Assembly (NCBI GenBank): GCA_002371985.1
Contig: DFHZ01000088.1
Span: 1 to 6,922 of the forward strand
Direction: 5' to 3'
Origin: Ruminococcaceae bacterium UBA3710
Lineage (GTDB): Bacteria; Bacillota; Clostridia; Oscillospirales; Acutalibacteraceae
DNA length: 6,922 nucleotides
In this document: piece by piece, positions 1 to 5,795 of the stretch
Layout of the letters: each line of letters begins with the position of its first letter
Position numbering within the stretch: the stretch's first letter is position 1
Program-made: the position numbers and the translations under genes
The notes under the pieces: model-generated
Told to the model about the DNA's origin: nothing
What the model saw: only the letters and a program-made list of their open reading frames with translations
Databases searched by the model: none

Positions 1-42
1 GAACAATTAGACATTAAAGTTATGGAAAATATGGAGTATTAA
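1..42 (+). CDS. C-terminal end of upstream phage gene (possibly small terminase subunit)
   Basis: Frame 1 is open from the window edge and reads EQLDIKVMENMEY followed by TAA at 40-42. Only 13 residues are visible, so the family cannot be identified from sequence. The position just before the large terminase gene is where many SPP1-like phages carry the small terminase subunit, the DNA-recognition part of the packaging machine. That assignment is inference from gene order alone. The hydrophilic, helix-friendly tail is compatible with a small terminase C-terminus but not diagnostic. Confidence 0.45.
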   Translation, partial: EQLDIKVMENMEY

Positions 43-113
43 TGTGCATTAAAGTGTGTTTAATGTCGGTCTGCGAATTTCATAAAGCATTAAAGTTTGT
101 TTAATGCTGGTCT
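12..113. repeat. Cluster of CATTAAA/TTTAATG half-sites between upstream gene and terL
   Basis: CATTAAA occurs at 12-18, 47-53 and 88-94, with its complement TTTAATG at 59-65 and 100-106. The related ATTAATG lies at 38-44 and CATAAAG at 81-87. Two units, 46-72 and 87-113, form a 27-bp direct repeat with 24 identical positions and a start-to-start distance of 41 bp. Each unit contains a perfect 7-bp inverted repeat around a 5-bp spacer. TTAATG-TG-CATTAA at 39-52 is a further perfect palindrome joining neighbouring half-sites. Such an array looks like a binding site for a multimeric DNA-binding protein. Given its place beside the terminase genes, a packaging (pac or cos-flanking) recognition region or an operator are the main options. 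Neither is shown. Confidence 0.7.
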
Positions 114-155
114 AAAGAGACTATTCCAAAGAGAGGGGTGGTCTCTTTTGTTTTT
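114..155 (+). terminator. Terminator-like hairpin upstream of terL
   Basis: Arms 114-127 (AAAGAGACTATTCC) and 135-148 (GGGGTGGTCTCTTT) pair over 14 positions, including three G-U pairs, around a 7-nt loop (AAAGAGA). The outer eight pairs are perfect. A T-rich run (TGTTTTT) follows immediately at 149-155. This is the form of a Rho-independent terminator or attenuator for transcripts arriving from the upstream gene. It sits about 80 bp before the terL start, so full termination here would cut off the packaging genes. Partial termination or antitermination is therefore more likely. Confidence 0.6.
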
Positions 156-360
156 GGCGGATTTGAAAGAAGACTGTCACTGGTACTTAGATCAGATGTG
201 GGAGACGAAAAAGGAAAGGAGAGAATTGTATAGATGGCTGTCAAGAAAAATGAAAATGCGGGATTGTCATATCGGGAAGATGAACAAGAAGCAGCTGTTA
301 AGGGCGAGGTATATTCTAAGGCGAGAATGGTTGCGGAGAAAATCCCTCTGTCAAAAATAG
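148..360 (+). CDS. Doubtful small ORF overlapping the terL start
   Basis: This frame is open with a TTG start at 148 that has a purine-rich GAGAGGGG at 131-138, about 9 nt upstream, giving a basic protein of about 70 residues. The part before terL reads plausibly as an amphipathic helix (LKEDCHWYLDQMWETKKERR). The last 127 bases run inside terL in another frame and turn into an Arg/Lys-rich string typical of a shadow frame. The proposed ribosome site lies in the 3' arm of the hairpin above and the start is TTG. I do not recognise the product. It may be a real leader-type small gene or only chance open sequence. Confidence 0.22.
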   Translation: MFLADLKEDCHWYLDQMWETKKERRELYRWLSRKMKMRDCHIGKMNKKQLLRARYILRREWLRRKSLCQK

Positions 361-2936
361 AGGGAATAATTGACTATTGGTCGCTTGTCAAGAGCAGTAA
401 AGACAGGGAATGGTCAAAGGAATTTCGCAAACTGTTATTGTCGGAAATGGATAGTGCATTACGGAATAAGGATTATGCCCTTGCAAAGGTGATAGACGAG
501 CACTTGTTCTATACGTATGTATATAATGCTCCGTATGAGTTTGAGGAGTATTTAATGGCGATAGAATATGACAAGCCGCTTGATAAGAAGTTTTATATCC
601 CGAGGCAAAGGTATTTAAAAAGATATGTGGATGCCTATCAGAGGGTGCTGGACGGTGAACTTGACTTTTTATCCGTATCAATGCCGAAAAGAAGCGGTAA
701 GCTAATAAGCAAGGATTGTCCGGTACTTACGGTGGATGGCTGGAAAACACATGGTGATTTAAAGATAGGTGATAAGGTATTTGGCATAGACGGCAAGCCT
801 AAAAGGGTTGTGTGGGTACATCCCGATGATTACGCAACGCACAAGATTACATTAACGAATGGTGAGGAGATATTAACGAGCGCAGAGCACGAATGGCTTA
901 TATATGATAAGGCAAGAGGTGTTGATTGTATATACGAAACGGGTGAGATGCTAAAGCTGGGGTGCCGCAAAAATTCTCGTAATCGGTTTTATCTCCCGTT
1001 CCTCTCTCCAATCAATATGCCTGAAAAGGAATTGCCGGTGCCTCCGTATGTGCTTGGTGCGTGGTTGGGCGATGGAACCACAAATAAGCCGGTAATGACG
1101 AATGATGTTAAGGATATAGGCATTGTTTGTGAGATAATGCGTCTCGGATACGATGATGTAACAACGGCGATAGACAAGAATACAGGTGTGCTCGTTACAT
1201 CCTTTAGGGGCTTGCGCAAGGACTTGCAAAAGCTGGGTATGTGTTACAAAACGGATAAAAAGAATAAGCATATTCCCGATGAATACTTTACGGCAAGCGC
1301 AATGCAGAGGCTTGAGTTGTTGTCAGGCTTAGTTGATACTGATGGATATATTAAAAAGGATAAGCATAGAGTTCATATATCCACGGCATTGCCGAGACTT
1401 AAGGATGATATTATAAAGCTTGTAGGTTCTTTAGGTCTTGATTGCAGATGCTATAAGGAAGCTGCAAAGGTAAGCAGCTCCGGGATAATCGGCAGGAGTG
1501 ATATATATCACATCAGTTTTGTTCCGTACTTTGATATGCCCGTGGTTTTAAAGCGTAAAAAGAATATGCCAACGGAGCTGCCGAGGAGAGTATCTATAAA
1601 GTCCATAGAGCCTTTAGACGAACCTGTATTAGGTAATTGTATAACGGTAGAGGACGGTTTATACAGAGTTGGTAAGCGTGGGGTATTAACGCATAACAGT
1701 ACCCTTGGTATACATTTTACAAACCTTATAAGTGGTCGTGAACCCGATAAAAGTACGTTAATGGAAGGCACGGGCGATGATTTGGTAAAGAGCTTTTATA
1801 CGGGGTGTTTGGAATATTTACAGCAGCCGAGCGATTATCATTTTTACGATATATTCCCGAACAGTCCGTTAGTTCAAACGAATTTCGACAGTAAGATAAT
1901 AAATTTAGGGTCGAGAAAAAGGTTTCCCACGATAATGTGCAGAAGTATTGACAGTAGACAGGTGGGTCTTTCGGAAGCTACGAATATATTGTATCTGGAT
2001 GACTGCGTAGAGGGTAGAGAAGAAGCTAAAAACAGGCGAAGGCTTGACGAAAAGTGGGAAGTTATAAGCGGTGATATTTTGGGTAGAGCGATTGAAGGCA
2101 CGCCGATAGTGATATGCGGCACGAGGTATAGCATATACGATCCAATAGGTCGCCTGCAAGAGGAGATGTTAAAGCATAATAAACGCATTGAAATATTGGA
2201 AACGCCTGCCCTTGACGAGGAAACGGACGAAAGTAATTTTGAGTTTGAATTAGGCGGTAAGAAGATATTTACGACAGGTTATTTCCGTGAACAGAGAGAT
2301 ATGCTGTCTGCGGAGCAATTTGAAAGCGAATTTCAGCAAAAGCCGTTTGAAGCAAAGGGATTATTATTTCACGATACGGAATTGAATAGGTTTTACGAAC
2401 TTCCCGGAGATATTGAACCCGACAGCACAATTGCTGTATGCGATACTGCGGAAGGCGGTGAAGATTATTGTTCATTGGTCGTGGCGAAGATATATGGCGA
2501 AGATGTGTATATTGTGGATGTAGTGTTTGATGATAGTCCTCCGGAAGTTACGAAGCCTGAATGTGCAAGAATTATTGTGAACAATGAAGTAAGCTCTTGT
2601 TTGTTTGAGAGCAATGCAAGCGGTGAGTATTTTGCAAGGGATATAGGGCTTATTCTTAAAGAGCAGGGTTATAAATGCGGTATCCGTACAAAGCGGACGA
2701 TCACCAATAAGAAAACACGAATTGAATTTGCAAGCGATAATATTATCAAGCATTTTTATTTTAAAGGAGAATATAAGCGAGGTTCGCAATATGATGTATT
2801 TATGCGACAGTTGGTTTCATATACAAGGACGGGTAAGAATTTACACGATGATGCACCCGATAGCTTATCATTATTGGAAAATGAATTAAGGACTATTGAA
2901 GCTTATAAAGTTGAGATTTTAAAAAGAATTATTTAA
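234..2936 (+). CDS. terL: Phage terminase large subunit (TerL) precursor containing an intein
   Basis: This is the ATPase/nuclease motor that cuts concatemeric phage DNA and pumps it through the portal into the procapsid. The precursor has 900 residues; removing the intein (157-488) leaves about 568, a normal TerL length. The split Walker A is MPKRSGK (150-156) joined to STLGIHF (489 on). Walker B is ILYLDD with acidic residues 589-590, and a coupling-type motif, IVICGTRYS, follows near 625. The C-terminal RNase H-like nuclease shows acidic residues D737 (VCDTAEGGED), E792 (FESNASG) and D872/D873/D876 (HDDAPDSL). The start is fixed by an in-frame TAG at 231-233 immediately before ATG 234, with AGGAG at 217-221 upstream. 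That spacing (12 nt) is rather long. Assignment to TerL is firm from motifs and from the adjoining portal gene. Confidence 0.96.
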   Translation: MAVKKNENAGLSYREDEQEAAVKGEVYSKARMVAEKIPLSKIEGIIDYWSLVKSSKDREWSKEFRKLLLSEMDSALRNKDYALAKVIDEHLFYTYVYNAPYEFEEYLMAIEYDKPLDKKFYIPRQRYLKRYVDAYQRVLDGELDFLSVSMPKRSGKLISKDCPVLTVDGWKTHGDLKIGDKVFGIDGKPKRVVWVHPDDYATHKITLTNGEEILTSAEHEWLIYDKARGVDCIYETGEMLKLGCRKNSRNRFYLPFLSPINMPEKELPVPPYVLGAWLGDGTTNKPVMTNDVKDIGIVCEIMRLGYDDVTTAIDKNTGVLVTSFRGLRKDLQKLGMCYKTDKKNKHIPDEYFTASAMQRLELLSGLVDTDGYIKKDKHRVHISTALPRLKDDIIKLVGSLGLDCRCYKEAAKVSSSGIIGRSDIYHISFVPYFDMPVVLKRKKNMPTELPRRVSIKSIEPLDEPVLGNCITVEDGLYRVGKRGVLTHNSTLGIHFTNLISGREPDKSTLMEGTGDDLVKSFYTGCLEYLQQPSDYHFYDIFPNSPLVQTNFDSKIINLGSRKRFPTIMCRSIDSRQVGLSEATNILYLDDCVEGREEAKNRRRLDEKWEVISGDILGRAIEGTPIVICGTRYSIYDPIGRLQEEMLKHNKRIEILETPALDEETDESNFEFELGGKKIFTTGYFREQRDMLSAEQFESEFQQKPFEAKGLLFHDTELNRFYELPGDIEPDSTIAVCDTAEGGEDYCSLVVAKIYGEDVYIVDVVFDDSPPEVTKPECARIIVNNEVSSCLFESNASGEYFARDIGLILKEQGYKCGIRTKRTITNKKTRIEFASDNIIKHFYFKGEYKRGSQYDVFMRQLVSYTRTGKNLHDDAPDSLSLLENELRTIEAYKVEILKRII
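702..1697 (+). mobile_element. Intein with LAGLIDADG homing endonuclease, class 3 (W-C-T) signature, inside TerL Walker A
   Basis: The 332-residue in-frame insert covers precursor residues 157-488 (intein L1 to N332). Boundaries follow from rejoining the P-loop as SGK/ST and from the terminal GVLTHN before Ser489. Block A is LISKDCPVLTVDGW. Block B is GEEILTSAEHEW, with His219 and Trp221. Block C is VLGAWLGDG (273-281, Asp280), block D KHIPDEYF (from 345), block E LSGLVDTDG (363-371, Asp370). Block F is NCITVEDG with Cys469, and block G ends T486-H487-N488. The first residue is Leu, so standard Cys1/Ser1 splicing is impossible. Trp at B:12, Cys at F:4 and Thr at G:5 match the known class 3 triplet, where the block F Cys attacks the N-terminal splice bond and the chain passes to Ser+1 before Asn cyclisation. 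Both endonuclease motifs look intact, so homing into intein-free terL alleles is plausible. Confidence 0.93.
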
Positions 2937-2951
2937 AAATTAAATTAATAC

Positions 2952-2980
2952 TTGCAAAATTAATAGAAATATTGTATAAT
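2952..2980 (+). promoter_or_regulatory. Sigma-A-like promoter upstream of the portal gene
   Basis: TTGCAA at 2952-2957 and a perfect TATAAT at 2975-2980 are separated by exactly 17 bp, the ideal spacing for the housekeeping sigma factor of Firmicutes. The -35 box matches four of six consensus positions. The site lies in the AT-rich gap 16 bp after the terL stop. Transcription would start near 2987, giving a leader of roughly 118 nt before the portal ATG. AT-rich sequence produces such matches by chance, but the spacing and intergenic position favour a real promoter. Confidence 0.55.
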
Positions 2981-2986
2981 GTATAT

Positions 2987-3010
2987 GGATGGATAGATGA
3001 ATAGATAGAT
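2987..3010 (+). repeat. Imperfect tetranucleotide repeat (GGAT/AGAT) in the portal leader
   Basis: Six consecutive 4-mers read GGAT GGAT AGAT GAAT AGAT AGAT. The run begins at the predicted transcription start, so it would form the 5' end of the leader RNA. It is short and imperfect. No function can be assigned from sequence. Confidence 0.5.
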
Positions 3011-3025
3011 CTTATTTGCTCTTCA

Positions 3026-3057
3026 TTCCCCGTGGGGAAGGTCGCCCTTCCCCGTTT
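3026..3057 (+). terminator. Overlapping GC-rich hairpins in the terL-portal gap (terminator or attenuator)
   Basis: GGGGAAGG (3034-3041) and CCTTCCCC (3046-3053) make a perfect 8-bp stem with loop TCGC, followed by a weak GTTT tail. The same GGGGAA (3034-3039) can instead pair with TTCCCC at 3026-3031. The two folds exclude each other, as in attenuator switches. The downstream stem is clearly stronger. It may end or weaken terL transcripts, or act on transcripts from the promoter just upstream. The short T-tail makes efficient intrinsic termination uncertain. Confidence 0.5.
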
Positions 3058-3104
3058 AATGAAAAATTCCATAATTTATCCTTTCTTGTTTTAAGGGTGG
3101 TGCT

Positions 3105-4466
3105 ATGAGACACGGACGTAAGATATTGTATACGAGCTACGAAAAAGTGAATAGTGAAAATATCGTTGCGGTGTTGTCTAAAGTGCTGCCCGATTTTAAT
3201 TTAAACAGAATGGATTGTGAGTATCTGTGGAATTATTACAAGGGCAATCAACCGATATTAATGCGTGTAAAAGAAGTTCGCCCGGAGATATGTAACAGGA
3301 TAGTTGAAAACAGAGCGAATGAGATAGTTGCGTTTAAGACGGGGTACCTTTTGGGCGAGCCTATTCAATATGTATCCCGGAGGGATGAAAGCGTAGATAA
3401 GGTGTCGCTGTTTAATGATATTATCTACGCCGATGATAAGACCGCAAAAGATAAAGAGCTTGCGGACTGGTTCCATATCTGTGGTATGGGATATAGAATA
3501 ATCGTTCCCGACGAGGATGATGTATTCCACAGTTATGTATTGGATCCGAGAGATACATTTGTCGTGTATACGACGGCGTTAGGTAATGCGCCCGTATTGG
3601 GTGTAAAGGTGTTAATGGATGATAATAATGTGTTGCATTATTATTGTTATACCGATACTGAATACTTCCATATAGTTGGCGGTACGGACATAAGAGAGAC
3701 TTACCCTCATTATCTCGGTGATGTCCCTATTGTGGAATATCCTCTAAATATGGCAAGGTTAGGCGCTTTTGAGATAGTCCTTACGCTGTTAGATGCCATT
3801 AATATGACGGACAGCAACAGACTTGACGGCGTTGAGCAATTTGTACAGGCTTTAATGCTTTTCCATAATGTAGATATATCAAGCGAGGATTTTAAAGCTT
3901 TGCGAGATGAGGGTGCATTGAAGTTCAGAGATGTAGACCCTCAAATGAAAGCGGATGTGTCGTATCTTATCAGTAATTTGTCACAGAATGAAACTCAAAC
4001 TCTGGATGACCATTTTTATGATGCAATACTTACGATATGTGGAATGCCAAATAGAAATGGCGGAAGTTCTACAAGTGATACGGGCAGCGCAGTTATAATG
4101 CGTGACGGTTGGAGCGCCGCAGAGACGAGAGCGAAGAATGCCGAGCAGATGTTCAAAATAGCCGAAAAGCGATTTTTGAAAATGGCATTAAGGCTTTGTA
4201 AATTGCAGACAAGTCTTGAAATTAATGTAAACGATATTGAAATAAGGTTTACAAGACGAAATTATGAGAATATCTATCAAAAGGCACAAGTCTTAGACTT
4301 GATGCTGAACAACGATAAGATAGCGCCGATATTGGCGTTTGAACAGTCGGGAATGTTTACGGATCCGAATTTGGCATTTAGTGAGAGTGAGGCTTATGCA
4401 AGTAGAAATAACGCAAGCGGCGGTGGAAACGATACGGGAGTGCCTGAATCGGGGCAACAGGGTTGA
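3105..4466 (+). CDS. Portal protein, SPP1 gp6-like
   Basis: The product forms the dodecameric ring at one capsid vertex through which DNA enters and leaves, and where terminase and connector dock. It has 453 residues, slightly shorter than SPP1 gp6 and well within the family. The most recognisable stretch is residues 61-90, with ICNRIVENRANEIVAFKTGY and LLGEPIQY, a conserved N-terminal block of this family. Other family-like features are the wing-domain stretch around YVLDPRDTFVVY and the C-terminal low-complexity tail rich in Gly, Ser and Asn. ATG 3105 is preceded by AAGGGTGG at 3093-3100. It lies between terminase and minor head genes, as in SPP1. Its transcription may be partly separate from terL because a promoter-like site lies in the gap before it. 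Confidence 0.93.
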   Translation: MRHGRKILYTSYEKVNSENIVAVLSKVLPDFNLNRMDCEYLWNYYKGNQPILMRVKEVRPEICNRIVENRANEIVAFKTGYLLGEPIQYVSRRDESVDKVSLFNDIIYADDKTAKDKELADWFHICGMGYRIIVPDEDDVFHSYVLDPRDTFVVYTTALGNAPVLGVKVLMDDNNVLHYYCYTDTEYFHIVGGTDIRETYPHYLGDVPIVEYPLNMARLGAFEIVLTLLDAINMTDSNRLDGVEQFVQALMLFHNVDISSEDFKALRDEGALKFRDVDPQMKADVSYLISNLSQNETQTLDDHFYDAILTICGMPNRNGGSSTSDTGSAVIMRDGWSAAETRAKNAEQMFKIAEKRFLKMALRLCKLQTSLEINVNDIEIRFTRRNYENIYQKAQVLDLMLNNDKIAPILAFEQSGMFTDPNLAFSESEAYASRNNASGGGNDTGVPESGQQG

Positions 4467-4533
4467 GCTTGCTATTGAAAACGGCAAGGTCGCCGTTATA
4501 GAGATAAAAAGAAAGTTGAAGATAAAAGCCTGA
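4396..4533 (+). CDS. Small conserved-type phage protein overlapping the portal end
   Basis: A 45-residue ORF starts at ATG 4396 and overlaps the last 71 bases of the portal gene in another frame, then continues 67 bases beyond its stop. The protein (MQVEITQAAVETIRECLNRG, then NRVELAIENGKVAVIEIKRK) reads as a short helix followed by two beta strands and a basic tail. Similar tiny proteins are familiar in Clostridia phage head operons between portal and minor head genes, with no established function. The frame could be opened further upstream to 4339, but that part lies wholly within the portal and has an unlikely composition. GTGAGG at 4386-4391 is a weak ribosome site. The sensible protein composition beyond the portal stop is the main support. 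Confidence 0.7.
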   Translation: MQVEITQAAVETIRECLNRGNRVELAIENGKVAVIEIKRKLKIKA

Positions 4534-4556
4534 GAGTTTGTCTTGGGAGGATGCCC

Positions 4557-4599
4557 AAAGGGGTATATGGTGTAGGAGCCGTATACCCCTTTTTATTTT
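4557..4599 (+). terminator. Strong intrinsic-terminator-like hairpin before the minor head gene
   Basis: AAAGGGGTATATGG (4557-4570) pairs with CCGTATACCCCTTT (4579-4592) over 14 positions with one G-U pair, around an 8-nt loop, TGTAGGAG. TTATTTT follows at 4593-4599. This is the best terminator-shaped element in the window. It ends 5 bp before the minor head ATG, so complete termination would silence the rest of the head genes. Readthrough, antitermination or a translational role of the structure must be considered. The loop exposes TAGGAG, a ribosome-site-like sequence. Confidence 0.7.
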
Positions 4600-4603
4600 G
4601 CCT

Positions 4604-5167
4604 ATGTTAGATTTTGATGAATTGAACAGATTGACACGCAGTATATATCTTCGTTATGCAAAAGGCGAAGCTACGGTCGATGATGTGATCGATGATTTTT
4701 TTGATTTTTTGGTTGACGTATATCTTTTAGGTGTAGAGGATGCCGAGGATATGCTTAATGCTGAAATAAAAGCAGATGTCAAAGAAGCGGCAGAAAGTAT
4801 ATATAAACGTGTCAAAGGAAAGAACTTTAAGGACAGGATAAAGGGATATACGAAACCCGCCGATGCCGATATAGTTAATATTTCGGTGGTAAACGAATTG
4901 CAAAGGCTTGCAGAAACAGAAGCACATAGGGTTTATAACGAAGCGATCCTTAATTCCGGACGGAAAGAAAAGGCAAAATTCAAACAGTGGCGGACGATGA
5001 AAGATGATAAAGTTCGTGACACACATCAATATCTGGAAGGTATGAAAATACCGTTTGAAAACAAGTTTTATACATACGACAATGATAGTGCAATGTGTCC
5101 GGGAGGTTTTACGAAGGCGCAAAACAATGTCAATTGCCGATGTTATATATATCTTTCTGCACAGTGA
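4604..5167 (+). CDS. Minor head / head morphogenesis protein (SPP1 gp7, Mu F type)
   Basis: From ATG 4604 the protein has 187 residues. The C-terminal half carries the family signature: FKQWRTMKDDKVRDTHQYLE, then GMKIPFENKF, then MCPGGFTKAQNNVNCRCYI, with the conserved Asp/Val-Arg-Asp-x-His pattern and the NCRC motif near the end. Family members sit inside the head near the portal and influence assembly or DNA ejection. The N-terminal part is acidic and helical (residues 1-80). The protein is short compared with SPP1 gp7 (about 300 residues), with no extra domain fused. The frame is open back to TTG 4538, but that extension translates the terminator-like hairpin and has an odd composition, so ATG 4604 is preferred. 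No good ribosome site stands at normal distance before 4604, leaving the start uncertain. Confidence 0.85.
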   Translation: MLDFDELNRLTRSIYLRYAKGEATVDDVIDDFFDFLVDVYLLGVEDAEDMLNAEIKADVKEAAESIYKRVKGKNFKDRIKGYTKPADADIVNISVVNELQRLAETEAHRVYNEAILNSGRKEKAKFKQWRTMKDDKVRDTHQYLEGMKIPFENKFYTYDNDSAMCPGGFTKAQNNVNCRCYIYLSAQ

Positions 5168-5220
5168 AGTGCTAAAAACGCAAGCAACAAGGAAGTTGTA
5201 AAAATGCACGGAGGTATCTA

Positions 5221-5790
5221 ATGAGTTACTTATCTGATTTATTGGGCAGCTCTTACAAAGAGGGTATGACCGAAGAAGAAATTTCGGAAGCATTAAAGGC
5301 AATTGATACTAAAAATGCAGACGAAATAAGCAAAATGAAGAATGCTTTATCAAAGGCTAACTCGGAGGCGGCAGAGTTTAAAAGGCAATTAAAGAGTAAA
5401 CTTTCCGACGATGAAAAAGCCGAACAGGAACGTAAGGAACTTGAAGAAAGACTTACAAAAGAAAATGCCGAGCTTAAGAGAACTATTGCTTTAGCGGAGA
5501 ATAAAGCAAAGCTTATCGGGCTTGGATATTCCGAAGAACTTGCAACCGAAACTTCAATTGCTATGGTCGATAATGATATTGCAAAAATCATTGAAAACCA
5601 ATCAAAGTTTATTGAGGCAGCGAAGAAAGACTTTTTAAAGAAAGAAGTTTCGGACTTTAAAAAACCGGTTGGAAACAGTGAACCAAAAACAATGACAAAA
5701 GAGGACTTTAGAAAGTTGAGTGTTGCGGAGCGTGCGAAATACGCAACGGAACATCCCGATGAATATAAAGCCATGTATGAAGGGAGTTAA
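5221..5790 (+). CDS. Capsid scaffolding protein
   Basis: A 189-residue, highly charged, Lys/Glu-rich protein of the kind that guides capsid protein into a procapsid and is lost before maturity. Residues about 30-95 form a long predicted coiled coil (NALSKANSEAAEFKRQLKSK and ELEERLTKENAELKRTIALA). The C-terminus, MTKEDFRKLSVAERAKYATE then HPDEYKAMYEGS, is a small charged helical segment typical of phage scaffolds, where it contacts the capsid protein. An excellent GGAGGT lies at 5211-5216 before ATG 5221. The gene directly precedes the major capsid gene, the canonical place for a scaffold. No protease motif is visible. The call rests on composition, coiled coil and position rather than on a catalytic motif. 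Confidence 0.85.
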   Translation: MSYLSDLLGSSYKEGMTEEEISEALKAIDTKNADEISKMKNALSKANSEAAEFKRQLKSKLSDDEKAEQERKELEERLTKENAELKRTIALAENKAKLIGLGYSEELATETSIAMVDNDIAKIIENQSKFIEAAKKDFLKKEVSDFKKPVGNSEPKTMTKEDFRKLSVAERAKYATEHPDEYKAMYEGS

Positions 5791-5795
5791 AGAAA

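Noticed and set aside
46..113. CRISPR array from the repeated 27-bp units
   Set aside because: There are only two imperfect copies with a 14-bp gap, no proper spacers and no cas genes.
702..1697. Group I or II intron instead of an intein
   Set aside because: The reading frame is continuous through the whole insert and shows protein splicing blocks A, B, F and G; no RNA splicing is needed.
4538..4603. N-terminal extension of the minor head protein from TTG 4538
   Set aside because: It would translate through the 14-bp hairpin, its residues do not resemble the family N-terminus, and there is no ribosome site before 4538.
4727..5302. Long antisense open frame (191 codons) over the minor head and scaffold start
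   Set aside because: It is the reverse strand of two well-supported genes, is rich in Cys, Phe and Ile in a way typical of shadow frames, and has no ribosome site or recognisable family.
5253..5774. Antisense open frame (173 codons) opposite the scaffold gene
   Set aside because: Its Ser/Phe-rich low-complexity sequence is the expected complement of Lys/Glu-rich coiled-coil codons.
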